DNA of 64,000 bases from Nocardiopsis sp. NRRL B-16309 (GCF_001279585.1 NZ_LGEC01000064.1:1-64000); one strand, 5' to 3'. Numbered from the stretch's first letter, positions 24,255-32,880 are shown. Notes: generated by a model not told the origin, from the sequence alone. A program made the numbers and translations.

Positions 24255-24442
24255 GGACGACGTCCTCCTCCTCGGCCGGTCCGACCTCGGACCGGCGGCA
24301 CTGGGTCCGACCCTACGCATCCCGCGCCCGGGCCGGTCCGCCGCCCCGTGGCCGGGCGCGGCGGATGAGCGGAAGGCGTCTCCAGCACGGCGTTCCCGGG
24401 AGCGGGACAGGACCACGGCCGGGGCCCGCCGCCCCGGTGCCG

Positions 24443-25903
24443 CTACCTCCAGAGGGCGGTGTCGGTGCCCCAGCGGGTGGGCGGGTCGGCCCAGGTCTCT
24501 GGGGCTCCCTCGTAGTGCACCGGCGGGAGCGCGTGGCGCAGCAGACCGTAGGGGGACGGGGCCTCGGTCAGATGGTCGGCGGCGTCGTAGGTACCGGTGC
24601 CGACGGGTTCCGGGGCGATGCCGTGCAGCAGCCAGTCGGCGGTCCCCGCCAGCGAGAACCGCAGGACGCGGCCCCGTCCGTCGGCCTGCCGATCGGTCAG
24701 AGCCCGTAGGACGCCCGCGGCCAGGAGGTAACCCGTGCCGTGGTCCAGGGCCTGGGCGGGTAGGGCGCCCGGGCGGCCGGAGGGGTCCGAGGGGTTCGAG
24801 GGGTTCGAGGGAGCCGCCTCGATCGCCGCGATACCGCGGGCCGCCTGCACGAGGCTGTCGAACCCCCTGCGCCCGGACCAGTGTCCGGACCATCCCCAGG
24901 CGCACAGCCCGGCGACGACCAGCCCGGGGCGCCGGGAGAGCAGCGCCTCCGGTGTCAGACCGTACCGGTCCAGGGCCCCGGGCCGGTATCCGGTCACGAC
25001 CACGTCCGCCGAGTCGAGCAGCCGCGCGAAGGCCCGCCGCCCCTCCGCGGAGTCCAGGTCCACCAGGGCGGAGCGCTTGCCGAACCCCGTGTCGACGTGG
25101 CTGTCGGGATCCTCCGGCAGGCCCGGCGGGTCCACCCTCAGCACGTCCGCCCCCAGGAGGGCGAGGGTCCGGGTGGCGACCGGTCCGGCGATGACCCGGG
25201 TCAGGTCCAGGACGCGTACGCCACTCGCGGGAAGCGCCCCCGGCGGCAGTCGGCGGCGCCCGGCCCCGCCGGTCCCGACCTCGGCCAGGGGCAGGCCGCG
25301 CGCGGTGGACCCGGTGTCGGGCTCACGTTCGGGCGCGGGCGCCACGGCCACGGCCAGACCGCCGGCCGCGTGGACGCTCTCCTGGACCTCCCGTGCGCCG
25401 AGCGCCGCCAGCCGTTCGGTGAGGCGCCCGACCAGCCCCGCCCCGCGGTCGTCCTCGGGTCCGGCCCCGGCACCGCCGACCACGGAACGGTCATGCGCGT
25501 CACCGGTGTCGATCTCCAGGGCGGCCAGCAGCCGGGACCGGTGGTGGGGGTAGTTCGCGTGGGTGCGCACCCAGCCGTCGGCGGTCCTCCAGAAACCCGA
25601 CAGGGGAGCGAAGGGGGTCAGTGCGCGGCCGTCCACCAGCAGGTGCCGCTCACTGACGAACGCGGTGGCCACGGCACCCTCGTCCACCCTCACCTCGGGG
25701 ACAGGTCCCCCGTTGCGCGCGGCCATCAGTTCGGCCCCGGCGAGCGAGCACGCCCCGACCGTCGCGCGGGCCAGCTCGCGCACCGGCAGCACGGCGGGCA
25801 GCACCCGTCCCGCACTCCGGTAGGAGACCCGCTCGATCAGGTCCGGCGCCCCGCCGATCGCCGTCCACGCCCGCGTCGTCGCCGCATCCGGTTCACTCAC
25901 CAT
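24443..25903 (-). CDS. Family III CoA-transferase (CaiB/BaiF)
   Basis: 486-residue protein of the CaiB/BaiF family. The second half has the family opening VRVLDLTRVIAGPVATRTLALLG-type segment, then LRVDPPG, RPGALDRYGL and the C-terminal domain. The first half looks like a partial additional family III domain with low similarity, as in other long actinobacterial members. A short Ser-Asn-Pro repeat (SNPSNPSDPSG) sits in a loop. The substrate is unknown; such enzymes move CoA between short organic acids. It is separated from the hydroxyacid dehydrogenase by 188 bases with no gene visible. Confidence 0.82.
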   Translation of the reverse strand: MVSEPDAATTRAWTAIGGAPDLIERVSYRSAGRVLPAVLPVRELARATVGACSLAGAELMAARNGGPVPEVRVDEGAVATAFVSERHLLVDGRALTPFAPLSGFWRTADGWVRTHANYPHHRSRLLAALEIDTGDAHDRSVVGGAGAGPEDDRGAGLVGRLTERLAALGAREVQESVHAAGGLAVAVAPAPEREPDTGSTARGLPLAEVGTGGAGRRRLPPGALPASGVRVLDLTRVIAGPVATRTLALLGADVLRVDPPGLPEDPDSHVDTGFGKRSALVDLDSAEGRRAFARLLDSADVVVTGYRPGALDRYGLTPEALLSRRPGLVVAGLCAWGWSGHWSGRRGFDSLVQAARGIAAIEAAPSNPSNPSDPSGRPGALPAQALDHGTGYLLAAGVLRALTDRQADGRGRVLRFSLAGTADWLLHGIAPEPVGTGTYDAADHLTEAPSPYGLLRHALPPVHYEGAPETWADPPTRWGTDTALWR

Positions 25904-25982
25904 GGCGCCATACTCCTCCCCTCCCCCACGGGACGGAAAGAGAGGGGGACCGTCGTCGGCGTCACAGTCGCCGCCCGCGGAG

Positions 25983-26452
25983 TCAGGGGAGCGCGCGCTC
26001 CAGCGCCGCCGCCTGGCGCCGGTGGGCGACGGTCTCGAAACCGACGATCACGGCGACCGGCGACCCGGCCGCGACCACGATCCCGACGCCCGTGCTCGCA
26101 CCGGCCGCCACCGCGATCACCGCCGCCACCGGGGCGAGCATCGCGACGACGAAGAGCAGTACGTGGAACGGATCGAACTCGCGCAGCAGCAGCGTGTAGA
26201 GCACGAAGAGAGCGACCGTGAAGACCGCGACCGGCACGACCACCGTCAACAGCGCCCCGTGGGGCCGAGGTGGGCCTCGCCCCCGATGGCCTGGGCGGCC
26301 ACGTGCAGCCCGTTGTCGAGGTGCCGGCCCTCGTCGATGGAGTGGAACAGCTGCGGCAGTCCCAGCGTGATGACGAGCACGCCGATCATCTGCACCTTGG
26401 TGGCCACGCGGAAGAACGCGTCGTCGTACGCCGACGCCTTCATGCACCACAT
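25983..26452 (-). pseudogene. Remnant of a low-temperature-requirement A (LtrA) membrane protein
   Basis: Two out-of-frame pieces resemble LtrA. The first, from an ATG at 26452, carries ATKVQMIGVLVITLGLPQLF; the second, ending at 25983, has hydrophobic segments (TVVVPVAVFTVALFVLYTLL) and the typical LtrA tail FETVAHRRQ. A frameshift at about 26260 joins them, and most of the N-terminal membrane domain of a normal LtrA (about 350-400 residues) is missing. It is therefore read as a deleted and frameshifted gene. Assignment to LtrA is moderate because only short stretches remain. Confidence 0.5.
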
Positions 26453-26616
26453 CGTGCCACGTCAGAGCGCGTCCAAGCCGCTCTTCACCCTGACACCCGG
26501 CGTGTCCCACGAGGGTCGTTGCTCCCCTGGCCGATCACCCTGCGCACCCGTCCCTTACCGCGTGCTTATCCCGAGTGGATAGGAATGGGCCACACCTACG
26601 GAGTGAGTTGAGAACG

Positions 26617-26970
26617 ATGTTCGACGACGTGATCGAGTGGTTCAAGGGCGTCTTCGGCGGCGCGGCCGAGGAGGCGACCCAAGGGGTGTCCGACACCCTG
26701 GAGGGCAGCGGCCTGGACTCCGCGCAGGAGACGGCGCAGTCCTTCGGCGAGGACACCTTCGGCGGCGCGGCCGAGGCCGCGCAGGGCTACGGGGAGGAGG
26801 CCCTGGGCGGGGCCACCGAGGCCGTCCAGGGTTACGGCGAGGACGTGGCCGGCGGGGCCGCCGAGAGCGTCCAGGGCTTCCAGGAGCAGGCCGACACCGT
26901 CGGCGGCATCGTCGAGGACCCCGGTGGCGCGGCGGCCGATGCCGCCCGCGACCAGTTCGGCAACGGCTGA
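26617..26970 (+). CDS. Small repetitive acidic protein, unknown function
   Basis: 117-residue hydrophilic protein. After FDDVIEWFKGVFGGAAEEA it consists of repeated units of about 19-20 residues with the pattern (Y/F)GE(D/E)xxGGAxEAxQG. It is rich in Gly, Ala, Glu and Gln and has no Cys, so it may be an amphipathic or intrinsically disordered stress-type protein. The ATG at 26617 begins the repeat-bearing part; an in-frame start at 26575 would add an unrelated basic tail. It stands alone and is followed by a hairpin terminator. No family recognised. Confidence 0.6.
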   Translation: MFDDVIEWFKGVFGGAAEEATQGVSDTLEGSGLDSAQETAQSFGEDTFGGAAEAAQGYGEEALGGATEAVQGYGEDVAGGAAESVQGFQEQADTVGGIVEDPGGAAADAARDQFGNG

Positions 26971-26980
26971 CCCCCGGGCA

Positions 26981-27007
26981 CCCCTCCCAGCCACGGGCCG
27001 GGAGGGG
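26981..27007 (+). terminator. Hairpin after the small repetitive protein
   Basis: CCCCTCCC at 26981-26988 pairs with GGGAGGGG at 27000-27007 around an 11-base loop, beginning 10 bases after the stop codon. The following 27008-27158 shows no gene. Confidence 0.5.
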
Positions 27008-27158
27008 CGCCCACGTGACCAGCGGAGGGTCGAGGGCGTCGCCTGCGCCCGGAACTCGCTCGGAGTCGTGCGGAATCCCCAGCGAAACCGGCGGTTGAGT
27101 TCGACGGGTTCGTGGACCCGGCGGCCTGGCTGGTCGACGCGACGGTCGAATCGACCCG

Positions 27159-27839
27159 TCACACCCCGTCGATCCGGCGCGCGGTGCGCCGGACCAGCAG
27201 CGCCGTCACGAGCACCGCCACGACCAGTCCGCCGACCAGCAGCGCGGGGGCGCCGAGCGGCCCCGCCGCGTACCCGGGGACGGCCAGCGCGGGCCAGACC
27301 GGCGGGAGCGGCAGGAGTACGAGGTTCCAGGGCTCCGGCACGACCCACGCCAGCACGGGGACGACGACCATGACGGCTCCGGCGGCCTTGACCGCCACCA
27401 GGGACTCCACCTTGTTGGCCGCGAACGCGGTCACGGCGACCAGGAGCAGGGGCGCCTGCGCCGTGCCCAGGACGAGCGCGGCCACCGTGCCCGACGACCA
27501 GCCGCCGGGCATCAGGCCGCTCAGGGGCAGGGCCACCAGGAGTCCCACGAGGGACAGGACCCCCACCAGGCCCATGCGGTAGGCGAGGTAGGCGCGCACG
27601 GTGAGCGGGGAGACCCGCAGCACCGTCAGCACGCGCTCGTCGATGTCCTCGATCGCGCGCATGGCGCCCACCGCGCCGAACATCAGCGGCAGGTGCAGCA
27701 GGAAGAGGGCGAGCACCAGCGGGGCGACCGCGGTGAGATCGGCCCCGTAGGCGGACCGGACGTAGCCGGTCGCCCACCCGAACCCGAACCGCGCCCCGAG
27801 GGCGAGCAGGAGCGGCGCCAGGAGCACGATGAGCAGCAT
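27159..27839 (-). CDS. ABC-2-type permease, second part
   Basis: 226-residue membrane protein with about six hydrophobic segments, starting at ATG 27839 directly in the first one (MLLIVLLAPLLLALGARFGFG). It resembles the second permease of actinobacterial drug-export ABC systems (Rv2686c/Rv2687c-like). It overlaps the reading frame of the first permease by about 157 bases, which is unusual. The residues expected before its start (FARADLFGTGRDP) are found in the other frame just upstream, so a one-base deletion near 27840-27844 probably split one longer protein, or removed the true start. Confidence 0.65.
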   Translation of the reverse strand: MLLIVLLAPLLLALGARFGFGWATGYVRSAYGADLTAVAPLVLALFLLHLPLMFGAVGAMRAIEDIDERVLTVLRVSPLTVRAYLAYRMGLVGVLSLVGLLVALPLSGLMPGGWSSGTVAALVLGTAQAPLLLVAVTAFAANKVESLVAVKAAGAVMVVVPVLAWVVPEPWNLVLLPLPPVWPALAVPGYAAGPLGAPALLVGGLVVAVLVTALLVRRTARRIDGV

Positions 27840-28753
27840 CGCGGGTCCCGGCCGGTCCCGAAGAGGTCGGCCCGCGCGAAGGGCAGAACCGCGGGTACCG
27901 GCCCGCGCCCGCCCCGGGTCCGCCGGGGCACACTCCCGTTCCCCGACCCCGGCCGCACCACCCCCGGCCCCGTCCCCGGCGGCGCCACGGAGGAACCCGA
28001 CCCCGGCGGTACCGTGCGGGACCGCGGCGCGGGCGGTGCCACCGCTCCGGCGTCCACCGCGCGCCGGGCCCACACCAGGGCCAGGACCACGCAGACCAGC
28101 GCGTACCCGGCTCCTGCCGCCAGCACGGCGGGCGGCCGCGCCACCGACTCCGGCGCGAGGCCCCACCGGACCAGGTCGGCACCCACCGTGGTGGGGACCG
28201 CGTACAGGAGCGGGTGCTCCAGGACTCCGGTCATGTGCACCAGTGGGACGACGACCAGCGGCACCGCCACGACGGGCAGCACCACGAGGAAGTCCTGCAG
28301 GGTGCGCGCGCGGGCGCTGACGGCCAGGCACAGCGGCAGCAGGAACAGGGAGATCAGTGCCACGCCGGACAGCCCGGATAGCAGGGCCGCCGGGAGTCCG
28401 GCGGGATCGTCGCGTCCGGCCGCCACGATCATCGGGGCGGCGACCCCCACCGACAGCGCCGTCAGCACGAGCACTCGCACCGCCACGGCCTCACCGGTGC
28501 GCAGGGGCGTGGCGGCCAGGGCGTCCCTGGCGCGCTCGGTGCGCTCGAACATCAGCAGGACCACGACGAACAGCGCCCCGAACCCGGCCGTGTCGGTGAA
28601 CAGCAGGTACGGCGCGAGGATCCGGGCCGTCCCGGCCGGGAGCAGCGACAGGACCACGGTCCACAGCACGGCCAGACCCACCGCGACGGGGACGATGCCG
28701 TAGCGCAGCTCGATGCCCCACTCCAGCCGGAGGGCGGCCCGCACCCGCCTCAC
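27683..28753 (-). CDS. ABC-2-type permease, first part (C-terminus frameshifted)
   Basis: Six hydrophobic segments occupy roughly residues 15-235, followed by a Pro/Gly-rich linker and then FARADLFGTGRDP near residue 303. Beyond this point the frame turns into a Cys/Ser/Gly-rich sequence typical of out-of-frame reading, while the membrane protein continues in another frame (27159-27839). Real coding in this frame thus probably ends near 27842. A repaired fusion would be about 530 residues. The GTG start overlaps the ATPase stop (GTGA). With the ATPase it forms an efflux system of the fluoroquinolone/drug-export type; the substrate is unknown. Confidence 0.6.
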   Translation of the reverse strand: MRRVRAALRLEWGIELRYGIVPVAVGLAVLWTVVLSLLPAGTARILAPYLLFTDTAGFGALFVVVLLMFERTERARDALAATPLRTGEAVAVRVLVLTALSVGVAAPMIVAAGRDDPAGLPAALLSGLSGVALISLFLLPLCLAVSARARTLQDFLVVLPVVAVPLVVVPLVHMTGVLEHPLLYAVPTTVGADLVRWGLAPESVARPPAVLAAGAGYALVCVVLALVWARRAVDAGAVAPPAPRSRTVPPGSGSSVAPPGTGPGVVRPGSGNGSVPRRTRGGRGPVPAVLPFARADLFGTGRDPRCCSSCSWRRSCSPSGRGSGSGGRPATSGPPTGPISPRSPRWCSPSSCCTCR

Positions 28754-29604
28754 AGGGTCTCCCGGGTCACCGCGGCGAAGACGTCGTCCAGGGTGGCCTC
28801 GCGGGTGTGCAGGGTCTCCACGGCTCCCTCACGGATGAGCGCGAGCAGGGCGGTGTCGTCGGCCAGCTCCTCGACCCGGAGCTCGCGCCGCCCCTGTCCG
28901 CGGATCTCGGCCACGAGTCCGGGGCGGCCGTGGCGCAGCTTGAAGCCGCGCGGGGTGTCCACCGCGGCGATGCGCCCCCGGGAGACGAAGGCGACCCGGT
29001 CGCACAGCAGGTCGGCCGTGGCCATGTCGTGCGTGGTGAGGAAGACGGTGCTGCCGGTGTCGGCGGCGGCGCGGATGAGGTCGCGGAGCAGCGCGGCACG
29101 GACGGGGTCCTGCCCGGTGGTGGGTTCGTCCAGGAACAGCAGTTCGGGCCGGTTGACCAGGGCGCGCGCCAGGTTCAGCCGCATGCGCATGCCCTTGGAG
29201 AGTTCGGAGAGCCGCCGGTGGGCGGCGTCGGCGAGGTCGACGGAGGCCAGCAGCGCGTCGAGATCCTCGACCGGGGCGCGGTAGAGGGAGGCGAAGGCCG
29301 CCAGGTTCTCGCGGACGGTGAGCCGGCCGAACCCGGCGGGAAGCTCGAACCCCACGCCCACCCGCTCGAAGTAGTCGGCGTTCCACCGCTCCAGCGGCCG
29401 GCCCAGGACCCGGACCCCGCCCCGGTAGCGCCGCAGCAGCCGGGTGAGCACGTTCTGGGTGGTGGACTTGCCCGCGCCGCTGGGGCCGAGGAACCCGAAG
29501 ACCTCCCCCTGGCCGACGTCGAAGGACAGGCCCGCGACCGCGGGCCTGTCCGCGCGCGGATAGGTGACTTCCAGCTCCTCGACGCGGATGGCTGTCTCGG
29601 CCAC
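28750..29604 (-). CDS. ABC transporter ATPase, drug/antibiotic export type
   Basis: 284-residue ATPase with Walker A GPSGAGKST, Walker B ELLFLDEP and a signature region LSKGMRMRLNLARAL of the form seen in daunorubicin-resistance and Rv2688c-like exporters, where the LSGGQ motif reads LSKGM. C-terminal EATLDDVF motif of the DrrA group is present. The GTG at 29604 was chosen with AAAGGA upstream. It is the first gene of the export operon and is divergent from the metalloprotease/MerR operon, whose promoter lies in the shared 134-bp gap. Confidence 0.88.
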   Translation of the reverse strand: MAETAIRVEELEVTYPRADRPAVAGLSFDVGQGEVFGFLGPSGAGKSTTQNVLTRLLRRYRGGVRVLGRPLERWNADYFERVGVGFELPAGFGRLTVRENLAAFASLYRAPVEDLDALLASVDLADAAHRRLSELSKGMRMRLNLARALVNRPELLFLDEPTTGQDPVRAALLRDLIRAAADTGSTVFLTTHDMATADLLCDRVAFVSRGRIAAVDTPRGFKLRHGRPGLVAEIRGQGRRELRVEELADDTALLALIREGAVETLHTREATLDDVFAAVTRETL

Positions 29605-29699
29605 GTTCGGTGGTCCTTTCGCCTGGGGGACCGGGTCCGCCGCGGACCGGCTCCCCCACCGGTCCACCGCCTCCCACTCTGTCAGGCCGCCGTCTGCGC

Positions 29700-29730
29700 T
29701 TGACCTTGACGCCGCGTCAATGTCTAGGGT
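29700..29730 (+). promoter_or_regulatory. MerR-type promoter with 19-bp spacer and internal dyad
   Basis: TTGACC at 29700-29705 and TAGGGT at 29725-29730 are spaced by 19 bp, the overlong spacer characteristic of promoters activated by MerR-family proteins. The spacer contains the perfect dyad TTGACGCCGCGTCAA at 29706-29720. The expected transcription start (about 29737) is within two bases of the ATG at 29739, so the mRNA may be leaderless. The operon it drives encodes a TipA-like MerR regulator, consistent with autoregulation. Confidence 0.7.
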
Positions 29731-29738
29731 CGGGTGCC

Positions 29739-30641
29739 ATGACGATCACCGTTCCCGACACCCTGTCGGCCATGCGCGGCATCCTGCGTGCCCCCGCCGC
29801 GGACCGCCCCGGCCTGCTGCGTTCCATGCTGGAGCCCGTCCGTTCCATGTACCGCCACGCCCCCGGCGAGGTCGACCCGGTGGACATGCACCTGCGGTCG
29901 GCCGGGTTCTCCCTGGACCGGGACGAGGGCACCTGCCTGGAGGCGTTGGAGACGCTGGCGAAGGCCGACGCCCTGGGCCGGATCCGGCGGGCCCTCGACG
30001 ACGGCCTGGCCGTGCTGAGGGAGGGGACGCCGGGCCTGGCGGTTCCCGACATCACCGTGCTGCTCGTGCTCGGCGACCCGGCCGACGCCGTCTTCACGGG
30101 GCCCTCCCTCGGTGTGACCGGGTTCGGCGGGATCTCGGGCTCCATCCTCATCACCCTCTGGCCGTTCCCGGAGAACGTGGCGCGCCTGGAGGCCACCGCC
30201 GTGCACGAGCTGCACCACAACGTGCGCTTCGCCCCGGGCGGGGCGGTGTGGGATCCGGCCACGGTGACGGTCGGCGACCACGTGGTGTCCGAGGGCCTGG
30301 CCGACGCCTTCGCCCGCGAGCTGTACGGCGACGACCTCGGCCGCACCCGCATCGGGGTGCCCCACCTGCACGACGACGCGGTCTTCGCCAGGGTGGTGTC
30401 GGGGCTCGGCGTGACCGGGATGGAGAACTTCGCGTCCTGGGTGCTCGGCGACGCCATCGCGCGGAACGTCGGCGGCACCCCGGTGGGCCTGCCGACCGGG
30501 GCCGGGTACTCGGCCGGCAACCGGCTCGCCGACGCCTACCTGGCGGCGACCGGGCGGACGGCGGCCCAGGCCGTGCACGCCGACGGCGCGGCGGTGGTCT
30601 CCACCGCACTGGACCGGTTGGGCCTTCCGTGGAGTGGATGA
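29739..30641 (+). CDS. DUF2268 putative zinc metalloprotease
   Basis: 300-residue cytoplasmic protein of the DUF2268 (YjaZ-like) group. It contains a zinc-protease type motif at 156-160 (HELHH, HExxH form) and a second motif VVSEGLADAFA with a downstream Glu, as in gluzincin-like peptidases. No signal peptide. ATG lies directly behind the MerR-type promoter without a Shine-Dalgarno sequence, suggesting leaderless translation. The stop codon overlaps the MerR regulator start (ATGA), so protease and regulator are coupled. Substrate unknown. Confidence 0.8.
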   Translation: MTITVPDTLSAMRGILRAPAADRPGLLRSMLEPVRSMYRHAPGEVDPVDMHLRSAGFSLDRDEGTCLEALETLAKADALGRIRRALDDGLAVLREGTPGLAVPDITVLLVLGDPADAVFTGPSLGVTGFGGISGSILITLWPFPENVARLEATAVHELHHNVRFAPGGAVWDPATVTVGDHVVSEGLADAFARELYGDDLGRTRIGVPHLHDDAVFARVVSGLGVTGMENFASWVLGDAIARNVGGTPVGLPTGAGYSAGNRLADAYLAATGRTAAQAVHADGAAVVSTALDRLGLPWSG

Positions 30642-31387
30642 TCCACGAGCTGGCGGCCAGGGCGGGTGTCAGCAGCCGCACCCTGCGCCACTACGACCAC
30701 ATCGGGCTGGTGGCGCCCACCCGGGTGGGCGCCAACGGGTACCGCTACTACGGCCCCGACGCGGTCGTGCGGCTGCAGCGCGTCCTGCTCATGCGCCGGC
30801 TGGGGATGGGCCTGTCGGCGATCGCACGGGTCCTGTCCGAGGAGGTGGACCAGGAGCGGGAGCTGGCCGCCCACGTCGCCGAACTGGAGGCCGAGCGGGA
30901 CCGCGTCGACCGGCGGATCCGGGCGGTACGGCACACCCTGGAGGCGCTGCGATCCGGTGCCGAGCCGCACATGGACGTCATGCTGGACGGTTTCAACGAC
31001 CGCTTCGAGGACGAGGTGGTCGCCCGTTGGGGCGAGAAGGCGTTCCGGGCGAGCCACGACTGGTGGCACGGCAAGAGCCTGGCGGAGCAGCGCGCCTGGA
31101 AACGGGAGGTCGACGACCTCGTGGCCGCGTGGGTCGACACCCACCGGTCCGGGGCCGGCCCCGCCTCCGAGCGCGCCCGGGCGATGGCCGCCCGGCACGT
31201 GGAGTGGCTGAGCGGGATCCCCGGCACCCCCACGGCGGAGGGCGACCGGGAGCGCTCGATCGCGATGGTGCGGGGCCTGGGCGACCTCTACGCCGACGAC
31301 CCCGCGTTCACCGACACCTACGACGGCCCGGAGGGCGCGGCCTTCGTCCGCGACGCGCTGCACGAGTACGCCCGCACCGCCATGTGA
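30638..31387 (+). CDS. TipA-like MerR transcriptional activator
   Basis: 249-residue regulator. The N-terminal winged helix (HELAARAGVSSRTLRHYDHIGLV, NGYRYYGPDAV) is of MerR type, followed by the dimerisation helix (about 80-110) and a C-terminal TipAS-type domain (DRFEDEVVARWGEKAFRASHDWW, FTDTYDG). TipA proteins bind thiopeptide or other amphipathic antibiotics and turn on their own operon. ATG start in an ATGA overlap with the protease gene; a GTG at 30629 is an alternative. Presumed target is the 19-bp-spacer promoter at 29700-29730. Confidence 0.88.
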   Translation: MIHELAARAGVSSRTLRHYDHIGLVAPTRVGANGYRYYGPDAVVRLQRVLLMRRLGMGLSAIARVLSEEVDQERELAAHVAELEAERDRVDRRIRAVRHTLEALRSGAEPHMDVMLDGFNDRFEDEVVARWGEKAFRASHDWWHGKSLAEQRAWKREVDDLVAAWVDTHRSGAGPASERARAMAARHVEWLSGIPGTPTAEGDRERSIAMVRGLGDLYADDPAFTDTYDGPEGAAFVRDALHEYARTAM

Positions 31388-31395
31388 ACCCGCCG

Positions 31396-31553
31396 GAACA
31401 CGGTGACCGGGCACGGGACACGGTGACCGGGACAGGGGCCGGGAGACTGGGCCGGGAGCACGGTGAACGGACACGGGGGCGGAACAGGGCCGGAACACGG
31501 TGACCGGACACGGGGCCGGACACGGGGCCGGACCGGGGACCGGACACGGGGGC
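31396..31553. repeat. Degenerate GGACACGG-type tandem repeat
   Basis: The intergenic stretch consists of irregular copies of short units such as ACACGGTGACCGG and GGACACGGGGCC with variable spacing. No gene, hairpin or promoter is clear within it. It separates the MerR gene from the UBP zinc finger gene. Confidence 0.6.
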
Positions 31554-31597
31554 CGTCGCGTCCGCCGGATCCGGCGCAGCGCGGCTACCGTGGACCC

Positions 31598-31948
31598 ATG
31601 GACGACTCCGCGAACGTGATCGACCCGTCCGCTCCGCCGAGCGGCCCCGGCTGCCGGGAGTGCCTGGAGGGCGGGGGCTGGTGGGTCCACCTGCGCCGGT
31701 GTGCCGCGTGCGGTCACGTGGGCTGCTGCGACAGCTCGCCCGGCCAGCACGCCACCCACCACTTCGAGGAGACCGGACACCCGGTCATGCAGAGCTTCGA
31801 GCCGGGCGAGGACTGGTTCTTCGACTTCCGTTCCGGCCGGGCGGGCCGGGGGCCGGAGCTGGCGCCGCCCTCCTCGCGCCCCGAGGACCAGCCGGTGCCG
31901 GGTCCCGTCGACCGCGTGCCGGCCGACTGGCGGGACCGCATCCACTGA
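31598..31948 (+). CDS. UBP-type zinc finger protein
   Basis: 116-residue protein with the zf-UBP pattern: GCRECLEGG, RRCAACGHVGCCDSS and QHATHHFEETGHPVMQSFEPGE. The Cys and His residues would bind zinc, and the GHPVMQSFEPGEDWFF end is characteristic. Bacterial members are common in actinomycetes; a role as small nucleic-acid or peptide-end binding proteins has been suggested from the eukaryotic domain but is not established. ATG at 31598. Converges on the ion-channel gene with only nine bases between. Confidence 0.88.
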   Translation: MDDSANVIDPSAPPSGPGCRECLEGGGWWVHLRRCAACGHVGCCDSSPGQHATHHFEETGHPVMQSFEPGEDWFFDFRSGRAGRGPELAPPSSRPEDQPVPGPVDRVPADWRDRIH

Positions 31949-31957
31949 CGGCGCCCG

Positions 31958-32470
31958 TCAGCGCACCCCGCCTCGGGCGCGGGCGCGCAGGCGCGTGGTG
32001 AGCAGCGAGACCGCGCCCGCGATGACCACCAGGTTGAACGACATCTGGGCCAGCAGCAGCGCGCGGGCGTACTGCCCCTGGGCGTGGATGTCGCCGAAGC
32101 CGACCGTGGCCAGCGTGGTCAGCGCGAAGTAGAGGGCGTCGGTCCGGGTCTCCAGCCCGTCGAACTCTCCGGGGTAGGCGGTGGCCACGCCGTAGTCGGC
32201 GAGCGCGAACAGCGCGAGCCCGGAGACGGCGAGCAGGACCGGCCCGTGCGGCGAGAGCTCCCCGGGGTTGACCCGCGCCTGCCGCCGCGCCGTGAAGACC
32301 ACCGACCAGCAGATCAGGCCGACACCGAGGACGAACAGCGCCCAGCGCGGGACCACGTGCCACCCCGCCTCCTCCAGCGGGAGGAGGTAGTACAGGGCGA
32401 CGACCGCCGCGATCTCCGCCAGCAGGAGTGTCCGGTTCCACGGGCGCCCCCGCGTACTCCCCTTCGCCAT
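31958..32470 (-). CDS. Two-transmembrane-type potassium channel protein
   Basis: 170-residue membrane protein with the ion-channel pore motif TTLATVGFGDIH; the selectivity-filter residues GFGD are at 124-127. Hydrophobic segments are visible at about 16-30, 42-60, 80-95 and 140-160, with the pore loop before the last. It resembles the short ion_trans_2 channels of actinomycetes and has no C-terminal RCK domain. A TVGFGD filter generally gives potassium selectivity. It is monocistronic as far as visible. Confidence 0.85.
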   Translation of the reverse strand: MAKGSTRGRPWNRTLLLAEIAAVVALYYLLPLEEAGWHVVPRWALFVLGVGLICWSVVFTARRQARVNPGELSPHGPVLLAVSGLALFALADYGVATAYPGEFDGLETRTDALYFALTTLATVGFGDIHAQGQYARALLLAQMSFNLVVIAGAVSLLTTRLRARARGGVR

Positions 32471-32532
32471 GACTCGACGTTATACGACGATCACCCAGGG
32501 AGACACGATGCAGGGCCGCCCCGCGCGACGGG

Positions 32533-32880
32533 CTACGCCGCCCCGGCCAGGCGGGCGACCAGTGCGTCCCAGCCGGCCTCCAGGCGCTCGACCGACATGT
32601 CCCGGTCGGTGAGCAGGTGCCGCACCAGCGGGGTTTCGAGGTACCCCAGCAGCGTGTGGGCGAGGAGTTCGAGGTCGCCCTCCACTCCGGCCTCGCGCAG
32701 GAGCATGGACAGGTGGGCGATGCGGAGCCGGTAGGCGGGGGCCGTGTAACGCCGGAAGACGTCCTCGTGCGCGGCGATGCAGAGGTCCTTGTGGTCGCGC
32801 TCGTGGCGCAGGGTGGCCGGCCCGAGTCGCGCAACCGCTCCAGCGCGGGCGCGCCCGGCCCCGGGGGCGGCGGACCCGGA
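32533..32880 (-). pseudogene. TetR-family regulator remnant, N-terminal HTH lost
   Basis: Reading from 32880 to a TAG at 32533-32535 gives a TetR-like ligand-binding C-terminus (AVARLGPATLRHERDHKDL, EDVFRRYTAPAYRLRIAHL, GYLETPLVRHLL, VERLEAGWDALVARLAGAA) in a frame without a start codon or DNA-binding domain. Upstream the sequence is replaced by an inverted copy of part of the iron-transport permease gene (32922-33024). The gene was thus truncated, apparently by that rearrangement. A frame change near 32880 is also likely. Confidence 0.6.
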
